NCBI RefSeq assembly: GCF_001548475.1
Contig: NZ_LRUJ01000022.1
Location: forward strand, 1-64,000
Source of the DNA: Bordetella hinzii LMG 13501
GTDB taxonomy: Bacteria; Pseudomonadota; Gammaproteobacteria; Burkholderiales; Burkholderiaceae_B
Direction: 5' to 3'
Length of the DNA: 64,000 bases
Under the pieces are notes generated by a model. That model made no database searches. It was not told where the DNA came from and saw nothing but the letters and a program-made list of their open reading frames with translations. The position numbers were made by a program, and so were the translations under genes. Positions 8,788 through 17,361 of the stretch are shown here, piece by piece. Each line of letters begins with the position of its first letter. Within the stretch, counting starts at the first letter, position 1.

Positions 8788-9669
8788 ATGTTGGAACAAC
8801 AATTCGTCAACGCGCTCTCGCTGGGCAGCGTTTACGCCCTCTTTGCGCTGGGATTCACACTGGTCTTCGGCGTGCTCGGCGTCATCAACCTGGCGCATGG
8901 GGCAGTATTCATGGTCGGCGCCTATGCGGCCCTGACCGTGGTACAGCATTTCGCCATGCCTTTGTGGCTGGCGCTCATCGTGGCCTTCGTCGTCGCCGGC
9001 CTGACCGGCATGCTCATCGACTATCTGGTGCTCAAGCCGCTGCGCAAGCGCAACGCGCCCCACCTGATCCCGATGATCGCGACCATCGGCGTGGGCATCA
9101 TCCTGAACAACGCCGCGCAAGGCATCTTCGGCGCCAGCAATCTGCGCTTCCCGCATGGCACGGTGCCCGAGGAAGTCATCGAGATCGCCGGCCTGCACCT
9201 GACGGTCATCGAGCTGGGCATCATCTTCCTGTCCTTCGCGCTCATGGCCGTGCTGATGTTCATCATGCGCCGCACCCAATTCGGCCGCGCGCTGCGCGCC
9301 ATCGCCGAATCGCCCAAGGCCGCCTGGCTGCTGGGCATCAACGTCGAAAAACTGTTCATCACCACCTCGTTCGCCGCGGCCGCCCTGGGTGGCGTGGCCG
9401 GCGTGCTGATCGGCCTGTATTCGAACGCGCTCTTCCCGCTCATGGGCCAGCCCATGCTGCACAAGGGCATCGCGGTCATCATCCTCGGCGGCATGGGCGA
9501 CATACGCGGCGCCATGCTGGGCGGTCTCTTCCTGGGATTCGCGGAGGTGCTGTCGGTCGCCTACATCGGCTCGACCATGCGCGATGCCGTGGCATTCGGC
9601 CTGCTGTTCCTGATCCTGCTGGTGCGTCCGCAGGGCCTGTTCGGCAAAGTGGTTCAACGCAAGGCGTAA
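8788..9669 (+). CDS. livH: Branched-chain amino-acid ABC transporter permease LivH
   Basis: Inner-membrane permease of 293 residues with about eight hydrophobic segments. Family signatures include the N-terminal LGSVYALFALG and the loop GRALRAIAES near residues 168-177 that couples to the ATPases. The C-terminus ends with the typical LLVRPQGLFGK motif. It pairs with LivM to form the membrane channel for substrate delivered by LivK. It is followed almost directly by livM (3 bases to the ATG used here). Length is normal for the family. Confidence 0.93.
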   Translation: MLEQQFVNALSLGSVYALFALGFTLVFGVLGVINLAHGAVFMVGAYAALTVVQHFAMPLWLALIVAFVVAGLTGMLIDYLVLKPLRKRNAPHLIPMIATIGVGIILNNAAQGIFGASNLRFPHGTVPEEVIEIAGLHLTVIELGIIFLSFALMAVLMFIMRRTQFGRALRAIAESPKAAWLLGINVEKLFITTSFAAAALGGVAGVLIGLYSNALFPLMGQPMLHKGIAVIILGGMGDIRGAMLGGLFLGFAEVLSVAYIGSTMRDAVAFGLLFLILLVRPQGLFGKVVQRKA

Positions 9670-9672
9670 GTG

Positions 9673-10539
9673 ATGAGCGGATTCGAGAATTTCTGGGCCA
9701 TTTATGGCAACCTGGTGCTCACGCTTGGCACCAACGCCCTGCTGGCGCTTTCCATCTGGCTGACCCTGGCCTGCGGCATGCTGGCCATGGCCAACGCGGC
9801 CTTCATGGGCATCGGCGCCTACACGGCGGCGCTGCTGACGATGAACTACGAGGTGTCCTTCCCGGTGGCCTTGGCCGGCGGCATGCTGGCGCCGGCCGTG
9901 GTGGCGGCCATCATCGGCCTGCCCACCCTGCGCCTGTCGGGCGTCTACCTGGCCATGGCGACGCTGGGCTTTGGCGAAGTGGTGCGCGTGACGGTGCTCA
10001 ATACCGAGTCGGTCACCGGCGGCGCCCTGGGCCTTAACGGCATCCCCCAGGTGACCCAATGGTGGCATGTGGCGCTCGCGCTGGTGATCGTGCTGTTCGT
10101 GCTGTGGCGCGTGCGCCGCTCCAAGATCGGCCGCGCCTTCGACGCCATCCGCGGCGACGAAACCGCCGCCGGCCTGATGGGCATCGATGTGCGCGCCAAC
10201 AAGATGCTGGCCTTCGTGGCGGGCGCCATGATCGCCGGCCTGGCCGGCGCGCTCAACGCCCATCTGACCTTCTTCATCGGCCCCAACGAATACGGCTTTG
10301 ACCGTGGCGTCGAAATCCTGACCATGGCCATCCTGGGCGGCATCGGCGGCCTGGCCGGCCCGGTGCTGGGCAGCACCATCATCACGGTCCTGCCCGAGCT
10401 GCTGCGCGGCTTCGCGGATTTCCGCCTGGTCATCAACGGAGTGATCCTGGTGGTGATCGTGTTGTTCCTGCCGCAAGGCATCTGGGATCCGGCGCGCTTC
10501 AAGCGCTGGACGCGCCAGGGAGGCAAGCGCCATGCTTGA
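9673..10539 (+). CDS. livM: Branched-chain amino-acid ABC transporter permease LivM
   Basis: Second inner-membrane permease (288 residues). It shows the LivM pattern of MGIGAYTAALL, the coupling loop KIGRAFDAIRGDETAAGLMGI and the C-terminal LFLPQGIW. An in-frame GTG at 9670 abuts the livH stop, so translation may be coupled from there. It overlaps livG by 8 bases. The heterodimer LivH-LivM with LivG and LivF forms the transporter. Confidence 0.92.
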   Translation: MSGFENFWAIYGNLVLTLGTNALLALSIWLTLACGMLAMANAAFMGIGAYTAALLTMNYEVSFPVALAGGMLAPAVVAAIIGLPTLRLSGVYLAMATLGFGEVVRVTVLNTESVTGGALGLNGIPQVTQWWHVALALVIVLFVLWRVRRSKIGRAFDAIRGDETAAGLMGIDVRANKMLAFVAGAMIAGLAGALNAHLTFFIGPNEYGFDRGVEILTMAILGGIGGLAGPVLGSTIITVLPELLRGFADFRLVINGVILVVIVLFLPQGIWDPARFKRWTRQGGKRHA

Positions 10540-11320
10540 GCTTTCCTCCATTTCCAAGAATTTCGGCGGTCTGCACGTCCTGCATGATGTCAACCTGTCG
10601 GTGCCCGAGGGCAGCATCTACGGCCTGATCGGCCCCAATGGCGCCGGCAAGACCACGGTGTTCAACCTCATCACCGGCCTGCTGCCGCCCAGCGGCGGCA
10701 ACATCACCTTCAAGGGCGAGAGCCTGTTGAAGCGGGCGCCGCACAAGATCACCCGCATGGGCATTGCCCGCACCTTCCAGAACATCCGTCTCTTCAAGGA
10801 GATGACGCTGCTGGAAAACGTGGTGGTGGGCGCCTACCGGCACATGAACTACGGCCTGCCCGGCCTGCTGCTGAGCCTGCCTGGTTTCCGCGAGCACGAG
10901 CGGCGTGCCCGCGAGCGCGCCCATGAGCTGCTGACCTGGATGCGCCTGGACCACAAGGCCAATGACCTGGCCGACAATCTCTCCTACGGCGAACAGCGCC
11001 GGCTGGAGCTGGCGCGCGCGCTGGCGACCGAGCCCAAGCTGCTGTTGCTGGACGAGCCGGTCGCCGGCATGAACACCGGCGAGCGCGCCGAACTCATGCG
11101 CGAGATCCTCGCCATCCGCGAACGCGGCTACACCATCCTCATGATCGAGCATGACATGCGCTTCGTGATGGGCCTGTGCGAACGCATCGCGGTGCTCAAC
11201 TTCGGCAAGATCATTGCCTGCGGCGGTCCGGACGAGATCCGCAACAATGAACAGGTCATCGAGGCCTACCTGGGCCGCGAAGACGACGAAGACACTGAAC
11301 AGGCGGAGGCCGTGCAATGA
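10532..11320 (+). CDS. livG: Branched-chain amino-acid ABC transporter ATP-binding protein LivG
   Basis: ABC ATPase of 262 residues with Walker A GPNGAGKTT (~35-43), signature LSYGEQRRLELA and Walker B LLLLDEPVAGMN. The Y instead of G in the signature (LSYGE) is usual in LivG. The start inside livM is supported by GGGAGG 9 bases upstream. The C-terminus has an acidic tail (EDDEDTEQAE). It overlaps livF in an ATGA arrangement, indicating coupled translation. Confidence 0.94.
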   Translation: MLELSSISKNFGGLHVLHDVNLSVPEGSIYGLIGPNGAGKTTVFNLITGLLPPSGGNITFKGESLLKRAPHKITRMGIARTFQNIRLFKEMTLLENVVVGAYRHMNYGLPGLLLSLPGFREHERRARERAHELLTWMRLDHKANDLADNLSYGEQRRLELARALATEPKLLLLDEPVAGMNTGERAELMREILAIRERGYTILMIEHDMRFVMGLCERIAVLNFGKIIACGGPDEIRNNEQVIEAYLGREDDEDTEQAEAVQ

Positions 11321-12027
11321 GCGCCATGTTGGAAGTCCGTGGGCTCGAAGTGAACTACGGCCATATCGAAGCGGTGCGCGGGATCAGCCTGGACCTGCGC
11401 GCCGGGGAAATCACCGCGCTGGTCGGCGCCAATGGCGCCGGCAAGTCCACCACGCTGCTGGCGCTGTCGGGCCTGCTGCCCAAGGCCGCCGGCCGGATCG
11501 TCTTCGAAGGCGAGGACATCACCAACCTGCCGCCCCACCAGCTGGTGATGCGCGGCATCGTGCAGGTGCCGGAAGGCCGGGCCATCCTGACCACCATGAC
11601 GGTGCTCGAAAACCTGGAACTGGGCGCCTATCGCCGGGGCCTGAAGAACCTCGACAGCGACCTGGAGTATGTCTTCAACCTGTTCCCGCGCCTGAAAGAA
11701 CGCATCCACGGCATGGCGGGCAACCTGTCGGGCGGCGAGCAACAGATGCTGGCCATCGGCCGCGCCCTGATGGCCAAGCCGCGGCTGCTGCTGCTGGACG
11801 AGCCCTCCATGGGCCTGGCGCCCATCGTGGTGCAGGACATCTTCCGATCGCTGCGCGCCATCAACGCCGACGGCCTGACGCTCTTCCTGGTGGAACAGAA
11901 CGTGCGCCAGGCGCTGAAGATCGCCCAGCACGGCTATGTGCTGGAAAACGGCGCCATGGCCCTGGAAGGCACCGGACGCGAACTGCTGGGCCATCCCCGC
12001 GTGCTGGAAGCCTATCTGGGCGCCTGA
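11317..12027 (+). CDS. livF: Branched-chain amino-acid ABC transporter ATP-binding protein LivF
   Basis: Second ABC ATPase of the transporter, 236 residues, with Walker A GANGAGKST, signature LSGGEQQMLAIGRALM and Walker B LLLLDEPSMGL followed by the H-loop equivalent LVEQNV typical of LivF. The gene starts within the livG stop codon (ATGA). It is the last gene of the operon and is followed after 15 bases by a strong terminator hairpin. Confidence 0.94.
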   Translation: MSAMLEVRGLEVNYGHIEAVRGISLDLRAGEITALVGANGAGKSTTLLALSGLLPKAAGRIVFEGEDITNLPPHQLVMRGIVQVPEGRAILTTMTVLENLELGAYRRGLKNLDSDLEYVFNLFPRLKERIHGMAGNLSGGEQQMLAIGRALMAKPRLLLLDEPSMGLAPIVVQDIFRSLRAINADGLTLFLVEQNVRQALKIAQHGYVLENGAMALEGTGRELLGHPRVLEAYLGA

Positions 12028-12042
12028 CGGCGCCGCAGCGCT

Positions 12043-12079
12043 GCGAAAAAAATGCCTGCGCCGCAGGCATTTTTTTCGC
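12043..12079. terminator. Bidirectional intrinsic terminator after livF
   Basis: GCGAAAAAAATGCCTGCG pairs with its near-perfect complement immediately after; the plus strand ends in a run of seven T and the minus strand likewise. It lies between the convergent livF (stop 12027) and hybrid kinase (stop 12132) genes and can end both transcripts. Confidence 0.9.
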
Positions 12080-12131
12080 CTCTTGTCCGCCGCATGAGAC
12101 GGCCGCCTGGCCGGTGTCCGTCACCCGAGGG

Positions 12132-13877
12132 TCAGGCCGTCAACTGCCCGATGGCCGCGCGCAACTTGTCAGGGTCGACGGGCTTGTGCAGCAGCGGCCA
12201 GCCGCGCGCGGCGACTTCGGCCAGGCGCCCGGGGTCGGTGTCGCCGCTGACCAGCAGCGCGGCGATGCCGTCGTCGTTGTATTCCTCGCGCACGCGCTCG
12301 ATGGCCTCGATGCCCGTGGCGTGCTCGCGCAGGCGGTAGTCGCTGATGACCAGCGCCGGCCGCTCGGTCTCGGCCCCGGTCAGGCACAGCAGCTCGTCGG
12401 CGCTGCCGGCGGCCAGCACCCGATAACCCCAACTCTCCAGCAATTGCTGCAAGCCATGGCGGCTGAACCCATCGTCCTCCACCACCAGCACCAGCGGCGC
12501 GCCGGCCGGGACATCGGCTGGCGGCGGCAAGCCCGGCGCGTCGGCCACGGCGGCCCGCGTGCGAGGCAGGGTGAGGCCGAACACCGTGCCCCTGCCGGGC
12601 CGCGAACGCAGCTGCAGGCGGTGGCCCAGCAGCCGGGCCGTGCGCTGCACGATGGCCAGCCCCAGGCCCAGGCCCTTGTTGCGGTCGCGCTCGGGGTTGC
12701 CCAGCTGATGAAACTCCCAGAACACACTCTCCTGCTCATGGGCCGGGATGCCGGGGCCCGTATCCCAGACCTCCACCCGCAGGCCGGCGCCCTCGCGCCG
12801 GCAGCCCACCAGCACCCCGCCGTCCCCGGTGTGACGGATGGCGTTGTCGATCAGATTACGCAGGATGCGGTCCAGCAGCGCCGGATCGGAGAGCACCGTG
12901 GCCGACACCGGCCGCAGCCTCAAGGTCAGGGACTTGGCGGCCGCCTGGGGCGCGAACTCGCGCTGCAGCCGCCGCAGCAGCGGCCCCAGCGCGACGGGCT
13001 CCACGCGCGGACGCACGACGCCGGCATCCAGGCGCGACAGGTTCAAGAGCCCGTCGAACAAACCGCCCATGGCCTGGACCGCCTGCGAGATATTGTCCAC
13101 CACGCGGCGGCTGTTCTCGGGCAGCGGCTGCTCGCGCAGCACGCCGACGAACAGGCTCAGCGCATGCACCGGCTGGCGCAGGTCGTGGCTGGCCGCCGCC
13201 AGGAAGCGCGACTTGGCCAAGTCGCTGCGCTCGGCGGCCTCCTTCTCGTGCTGCAGGCGAGCCAGCAGGTCCAGGTTGTCAAAGCGCAGGCGCAGCGAAT
13301 CAAGCTGGGTGCGATGCATGCGGTGGGCAAACGCCAGCGACACGGCCAAGTAGAGGATGCCGGCGATGCCCATCACCGTCAGCAAGGTGTCGGGGCGCGC
13401 CGCCAGCACGAACATGGTCGGCAGGAAATACGGCAGCATGAAGCTGTGGAGCAAGGGCAGATCGATGCAATAGGCATAGATGGCGCCCGTGCCCATGGTC
13501 AGGAGGGCGATGATGAAGAACATCTGGTAATGCAGGGGCACATGCGCGATCCAATAGGCCACCGGCAGCCCCCAGGCCAGGCCGCTCAGGAAGACGCCCA
13601 GCAGCATGCGGCGGCGCCAGCGGCGGCCCGCCTCCCGCTGCGCCGGCGAAGGCGGCTCGTCGAGCCGCGGAAAACGCCGGGTGTCGCGCCAGCGCAGCAG
13701 CGACAGCAGCACATTGCCCCCCGCCCAGCAGGCCAGCTCGGCGTCCGGCACCACATCGGCCAGGGCGGCGACCACCAGCACCATGGTCAGCAGGGTGCCT
13801 AACAAGGAAAAAGGCAGGTTGCGCCGCAGCACCAGCAGGCAGGCGGCGAACACGGGGTCGGGCGAGGCAGGACGCAT
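12132..13877 (-). CDS. Membrane hybrid sensor histidine kinase with C-terminal receiver
   Basis: Predicted 581-residue kinase. Six or so membrane segments lie within ~20-185, followed by a short coiled region, HisKA with AASHDLRQPVHAL (His231), HATPase with GLGLGLAIVQ, and a C-terminal receiver with VVEDDGFSR and phospho-acceptor Asp513 in VISDYRL. The ATG at 13877 is preferred; an upstream GTG/ATG near 13988 would overlap the preceding CoA-transferase gene and add a non-typical Pro/Arg-rich stretch. No separate output regulator is adjacent. It lies 80 bases downstream of the catabolic operon on the same strand and may be cotranscribed with it. The HDLRQP variant of the H-box is seen in many orphan hybrid kinases. 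Confidence 0.9.
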   Translation of the reverse strand: MRPASPDPVFAACLLVLRRNLPFSLLGTLLTMVLVVAALADVVPDAELACWAGGNVLLSLLRWRDTRRFPRLDEPPSPAQREAGRRWRRRMLLGVFLSGLAWGLPVAYWIAHVPLHYQMFFIIALLTMGTGAIYAYCIDLPLLHSFMLPYFLPTMFVLAARPDTLLTVMGIAGILYLAVSLAFAHRMHRTQLDSLRLRFDNLDLLARLQHEKEAAERSDLAKSRFLAAASHDLRQPVHALSLFVGVLREQPLPENSRRVVDNISQAVQAMGGLFDGLLNLSRLDAGVVRPRVEPVALGPLLRRLQREFAPQAAAKSLTLRLRPVSATVLSDPALLDRILRNLIDNAIRHTGDGGVLVGCRREGAGLRVEVWDTGPGIPAHEQESVFWEFHQLGNPERDRNKGLGLGLAIVQRTARLLGHRLQLRSRPGRGTVFGLTLPRTRAAVADAPGLPPPADVPAGAPLVLVVEDDGFSRHGLQQLLESWGYRVLAAGSADELLCLTGAETERPALVISDYRLREHATGIEAIERVREEYNDDGIAALLVSGDTDPGRLAEVAARGWPLLHKPVDPDKLRAAIGQLTA

Positions 13878-13957
13878 CGGCGGCGGCGGGGCGAAGACGG
13901 AAGGCCCATTGTCGCCGTTTCCGGGCCCGGCGGCACGCCGGCCGCGACGGTGCTTCC

Positions 13958-15202
13958 TCAGCCGCCGATCACGCCCTGCTCCACCCAACGGCGCAAGTCC
14001 GCCTCGTCATGTCCCAGCCAGCGGCCGAACACGTCCCGATTGCCGGCCCCCAGGGGCAGGCTGGGTTCGATGGCGCGGCGCGGGCTGCCCTCGAAGACCA
14101 GCGGCGAATGCGGCAGGACCACCTCGCCCAGCTCGGGATGGCGCAGGCGTTGCAGGCTGCCGCGCGCATGCATGTTCTCGTCCTGCATGACCTCGGCCAG
14201 TTTGCGCACCGGCGCGCAGGGCACTTTGGCCGCCAGCATGCGCCGCGCGATGTCTTCCTTGTCGTGCTGGCGCGTCCAGCCCTCGATCAGTTCGTCGACC
14301 CGCTCGAAGTTGCGCACCCGGTCCGACCGCGTGCGCAGGCGCGGGTCCTCGGCCAGGTCGGCCCGCCCCAGCACGTCCAGGATGGCGCGGAAATGATGGT
14401 CGCCCGGCGCATTGAGCACCACATAGCCGTCGCGCGCGGCATAGACGTTGTAGGGCGAGATGCCCAGGCCGCCATGGCGGTTGCCGGTGCGCGCCGGCGC
14501 GGCATCGCCGCGCGCGTGCAGCATGCCCAGGTTGGACGCCAGCGAGGCATAGGTGGCGTCCTGCATGGAGACTTCCACCACCCTGCCCTGCCCGCTTTGC
14601 GCGCGTTCATACAAGGCGGTCACGATGGCCGCATAGAGATGGATGCCCGCCATGAAGTCGCAGATGGCCGCGCCGGCCTTCACCGGAGGCTGGTCCGGAT
14701 AGCCGGTGGAATCGATGACGCCGCTCATGGCTTGCATGACCAGGTCCATGGCGGGATAGTCGCGATAGGGGCCGTCCTTGCCATAGCCGGAACTCGATCC
14801 ATAGACCAGCCTGGGATTGAGCTTCAACAGCTCGTCCGCGCCGACGCCCAGCCGGTCCATGACGCCGGGCGCGAAATTCTCCACCAGGATATCGGCGCGC
14901 GCCACCATCTCGCGCAACAGCGCCCGCCCCTGCTCCGCCTTGAGGTTGAGCGTGACGGGTTTTTTATTGGAATTGAGCATGGCGAAGGGCAGCGCCGCGC
15001 CGCCCATGTCGCCCCGGCTGCGCAGGTGCTCGCCCTGGAAAGGCTCGACCTTGATCACCTCGGCGCCGGCCATGGCCATCAGGAAAGTGGCGTAGGGCCC
15101 GTTGTAGACGTGCGAAAGATCGATGACCGTCACTCCTGCCAGGGGCAGGGCGCGCTGCCCGCCCATGCTTGCCGCATTCATGGTTTTCGTCTCCGTGGTC
15201 AT
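13958..15202 (-). CDS. CaiB/BaiF (family III) CoA-transferase
   Basis: Transfers CoA between carboxylic acids, about 414 residues. The family III pattern is clear: GVTVIDLSHVYNGPYAT at the N-terminus, GAEVIKVEP, and the active-site Asp context PAMDLVMQAMSG. The frame overlaps the upstream lyase gene by ATGA at 15202; an in-frame ATG at 15181 has a better ribosome site (GGAG 9 bases upstream), so the start is uncertain by seven codons. It is the sixth gene of an operon with a CitE-like lyase, an acyl-CoA dehydrogenase-like protein and a second, unrelated CoA-transferase, which suggests CoA activation of a dicarboxylic acid. Confidence 0.9.
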   Translation of the reverse strand: MTTETKTMNAASMGGQRALPLAGVTVIDLSHVYNGPYATFLMAMAGAEVIKVEPFQGEHLRSRGDMGGAALPFAMLNSNKKPVTLNLKAEQGRALLREMVARADILVENFAPGVMDRLGVGADELLKLNPRLVYGSSSGYGKDGPYRDYPAMDLVMQAMSGVIDSTGYPDQPPVKAGAAICDFMAGIHLYAAIVTALYERAQSGQGRVVEVSMQDATYASLASNLGMLHARGDAAPARTGNRHGGLGISPYNVYAARDGYVVLNAPGDHHFRAILDVLGRADLAEDPRLRTRSDRVRNFERVDELIEGWTRQHDKEDIARRMLAAKVPCAPVRKLAEVMQDENMHARGSLQRLRHPELGEVVLPHSPLVFEGSPRRAIEPSLPLGAGNRDVFGRWLGHDEADLRRWVEQGVIGG

Positions 15203-16062
15203 GCTTTGCCGGCCGCCCGCTCCAGCACCCTGCGCGCCGCGCGGTAGTGCGGGCGATCCAGCATCTTCCCGTCCAGCGCGACCACCGCCGCGCCGCCGGC
15301 CTCCTGGAAAGCGCGCAGCACACGTTCGGCCTGCCGCAAGGCTTGCGGCGCGGGCGTGAAGGCTTCGTTGATCACCGCCACCTGCGCCGGATGGATGGCC
15401 GCCTTGGCCGAGAAACCGTCGCGCAGGGCATCGAGCGCCTCGGCGCGCAGACCTTGCAGGTCGCGGAAGTCGGGATAGACCGCGTCGATGGCCGGCACGC
15501 GCGCGGCCGCCGCGCCCAGCAGGGCGAGGCTGCGCGCCATCTCGTAGGGCGCGGTATAGCGGCCGGAGGCATCGCGGTTGGCCTGCGCGCCGAGGTCGGC
15601 GGCGAGATCCTCGCCGCCCCACATCAAGCCATCCAGGCGCCCGCCTGCTTCGTACTGCGCGGCGCGCAACGTCGCCGCGGCCGTCTCGGTCACGATGGGC
15701 AGCAGCCGCAGGCTGCCCGCCGGCAGCCCTTCGCGCACTTCCAGGATGTCCAGATAGCGCGACACGGCCTGGACATCGGCCGCTCCGCCGCACTTGGGCA
15801 ACAGGATGCCCCGCGGACCGGCGCGCGCCACGGCCGCCAGGTCCGCCAGGGCATGGGGCGTGTCCAGCGCATTGATGCGCACCCACAGCGGCAGGCGGTC
15901 GCGATGCCGCGCGACAAAACCAGCGCAGCCCGCGCGCGCCGCGTCCTTGGCCGCTGGCGGCACGGCGTCCTCCAGGTCCAGGATGAGCGCATCGGCGCCG
16001 CTGTCCAGCGCGCGTGCGAGTTTGCGCGCATCATGGCCCGGCACGAATAGCAGCGACCGCAT
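15199..16062 (-). CDS. HpcH/HpaI aldolase / citrate-lyase beta-like (CitE-type) C-C lyase
   Basis: TIM-barrel lyase of 287 residues acting on CoA esters such as malyl- or citramalyl-CoA. The N-terminal RSLLFVPGHD, the metal-binding LILDLEDAV, and the WGGEDLAADLG motif identify the CitE-like family. No acyl-carrier partner (CitD/CitF) is present, so it is probably a stand-alone CoA-ester lyase rather than citrate lyase. It begins 1 base after the stop of the acyl-CoA dehydrogenase-like gene and overlaps the next gene by 4 bases, so all three are translated together. The substrate is not known. Confidence 0.87.
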   Translation of the reverse strand: MRSLLFVPGHDARKLARALDSGADALILDLEDAVPPAAKDAARAGCAGFVARHRDRLPLWVRINALDTPHALADLAAVARAGPRGILLPKCGGAADVQAVSRYLDILEVREGLPAGSLRLLPIVTETAAATLRAAQYEAGGRLDGLMWGGEDLAADLGAQANRDASGRYTAPYEMARSLALLGAAAARVPAIDAVYPDFRDLQGLRAEALDALRDGFSAKAAIHPAQVAVINEAFTPAPQALRQAERVLRAFQEAGGAAVVALDGKMLDRPHYRAARRVLERAAGKA

Positions 16063-16063
16063 C

Positions 16064-17239
16064 TCAGAACGTCCCCATGCCCAGGAAACCCTCCACCGGA
16101 TCGAAATCGGCCAGCAATTTCTTGCCCACCAGGTCCTTCAGGGTCTCGGTGGCCCCGCCGCCCAGGGTGCCGTAGCGCACGCCCCGGTAAAAGCGCGAGA
16201 CCGGATACTCGTCGGTGAAGCCATAGCCACCATGCACCTGCAAGGCCTCGCTGGTCACGCGGATGGCCATCTCATTGACCACCATCTTGGCGATGGCCGC
16301 CTCATGCGGGTCCGGGAAGGGATCGGCCGTCAGGCAGGCGCGATAGAGCAGCGAACGCCCGGCCTCGATCTCGCGGTACATATCGGCCAGCTTCCAGCGT
16401 ATGCCCTGGAACTCGCCCACGCTGTGGCCGAAGATCTGGCGCTCGCGCACATATTTGATGGCCTCCTCGAACGCGCCTTCGGCCAGGCCCAGCGACACGC
16501 TGGGATTGAGGCAGCGCTGGGTATTGAAGGCCGACAGCAGCTTCTTGAATCCCCCCTGGCGCAGGATGACGTTCTCCACCGGCACCTCGCAATTGTCGAA
16601 CTGGATCTCGGCCAGGTTCTCGCCGCCCATGGTGTGATAGCGCGCCGTCACGCTGAAGCCCGGGGTATTGCGGTTGACCAGGACGCAGCCTATGCCTTCG
16701 CGGCCGGGCGTGCCGTCGATGCGGCTGAAGACCACGAACCACTCGGCCTCGTCGGCGCGGCTGATCAGGGTCTTGACGCCCTTGACGATCGCGCGGTCGC
16801 CCTTGATGACGGTGTTGGTGCGATAGTTGGGCACATCGGTGCCCGCATGCGGTTCGGTCATGCACACGGCCAGCATGGCCTCGCCCGTGCAGACCTTGGG
16901 CAGGATGTCGCGCTTCATGCCCGGCGGCGCATAGGTCGAGATCACGCGCACCTGCACGCCGACCTCGCCCATCAAGGCCATGGCCGTGGCATAGCAGACC
17001 TTGGACACCTCCTCGATCACCAGCGCCGTATCGAAGACCGCGAGATCGGAGCCGCCGTACTCCTCGGGAATCGACATGCCCAGCACGCCGATGGCCGCCA
17101 GGTCGCGCAGGTTTTCCCACGGAAAGGTGCCGTCCAGGTACTTCGTGGCGCGGTCGCGGAACTTGTCGCGCGCCAGTTCGCGCACCGTGCCCACCAGGGC
17201 GCGTTGTTCGGACGTCAGTTGCAGGCGTGGATGGCTCAT
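16064..17239 (-). CDS. Acyl-CoA dehydrogenase-family flavoprotein
   Basis: Flavoprotein of 391 residues with the three ACAD domains (N-helical ~1-115, beta ~120-225, C-helical ~230-385). ACAD features include CMTEPHAGTDV, VREREQIFG-like RERQIFGHSVGEFQ and QVHGGYGFTDEY. The start at 17239 has GAGGAA upstream. By eye, the usual catalytic Glu is missing at both known places: the YEGT-type site reads LGGGATE, and the alternative site (ERL in isovaleryl-/long-chain enzymes) reads NTQRCL. It may therefore use another base or catalyse a different reaction. It sits in an operon with CoA-transferases and a lyase. Confidence 0.88.
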   Translation of the reverse strand: MSHPRLQLTSEQRALVGTVRELARDKFRDRATKYLDGTFPWENLRDLAAIGVLGMSIPEEYGGSDLAVFDTALVIEEVSKVCYATAMALMGEVGVQVRVISTYAPPGMKRDILPKVCTGEAMLAVCMTEPHAGTDVPNYRTNTVIKGDRAIVKGVKTLISRADEAEWFVVFSRIDGTPGREGIGCVLVNRNTPGFSVTARYHTMGGENLAEIQFDNCEVPVENVILRQGGFKKLLSAFNTQRCLNPSVSLGLAEGAFEEAIKYVRERQIFGHSVGEFQGIRWKLADMYREIEAGRSLLYRACLTADPFPDPHEAAIAKMVVNEMAIRVTSEALQVHGGYGFTDEYPVSRFYRGVRYGTLGGGATETLKDLVGKKLLADFDPVEGFLGMGTF

Positions 17240-17361
17240 GGATTCCTCGATGTGATGAAGCCGCGCGGCGACAGGCCGCGCCGGTGTTTGTCGCGCCTCA
17301 GCGCAAGGTGTCGGTAGAACGGGGCGCGGCCCGCCCGGATCGTCCCGCGGCGCATCGGGAC

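Noticed and set aside
13878-13988. N-terminal extension of the hybrid kinase
   Set aside because: The added residues are Arg/Gly/Pro-rich, overlap the preceding gene and do not look like a signal or membrane segment; ATG 13877 starts the expected N-terminus.
15199-16062. Citrate lyase beta subunit (CitE of the citrate-lyase complex)
   Set aside because: No citD, citF or citC/citX genes nearby; the neighbours use free CoA esters.
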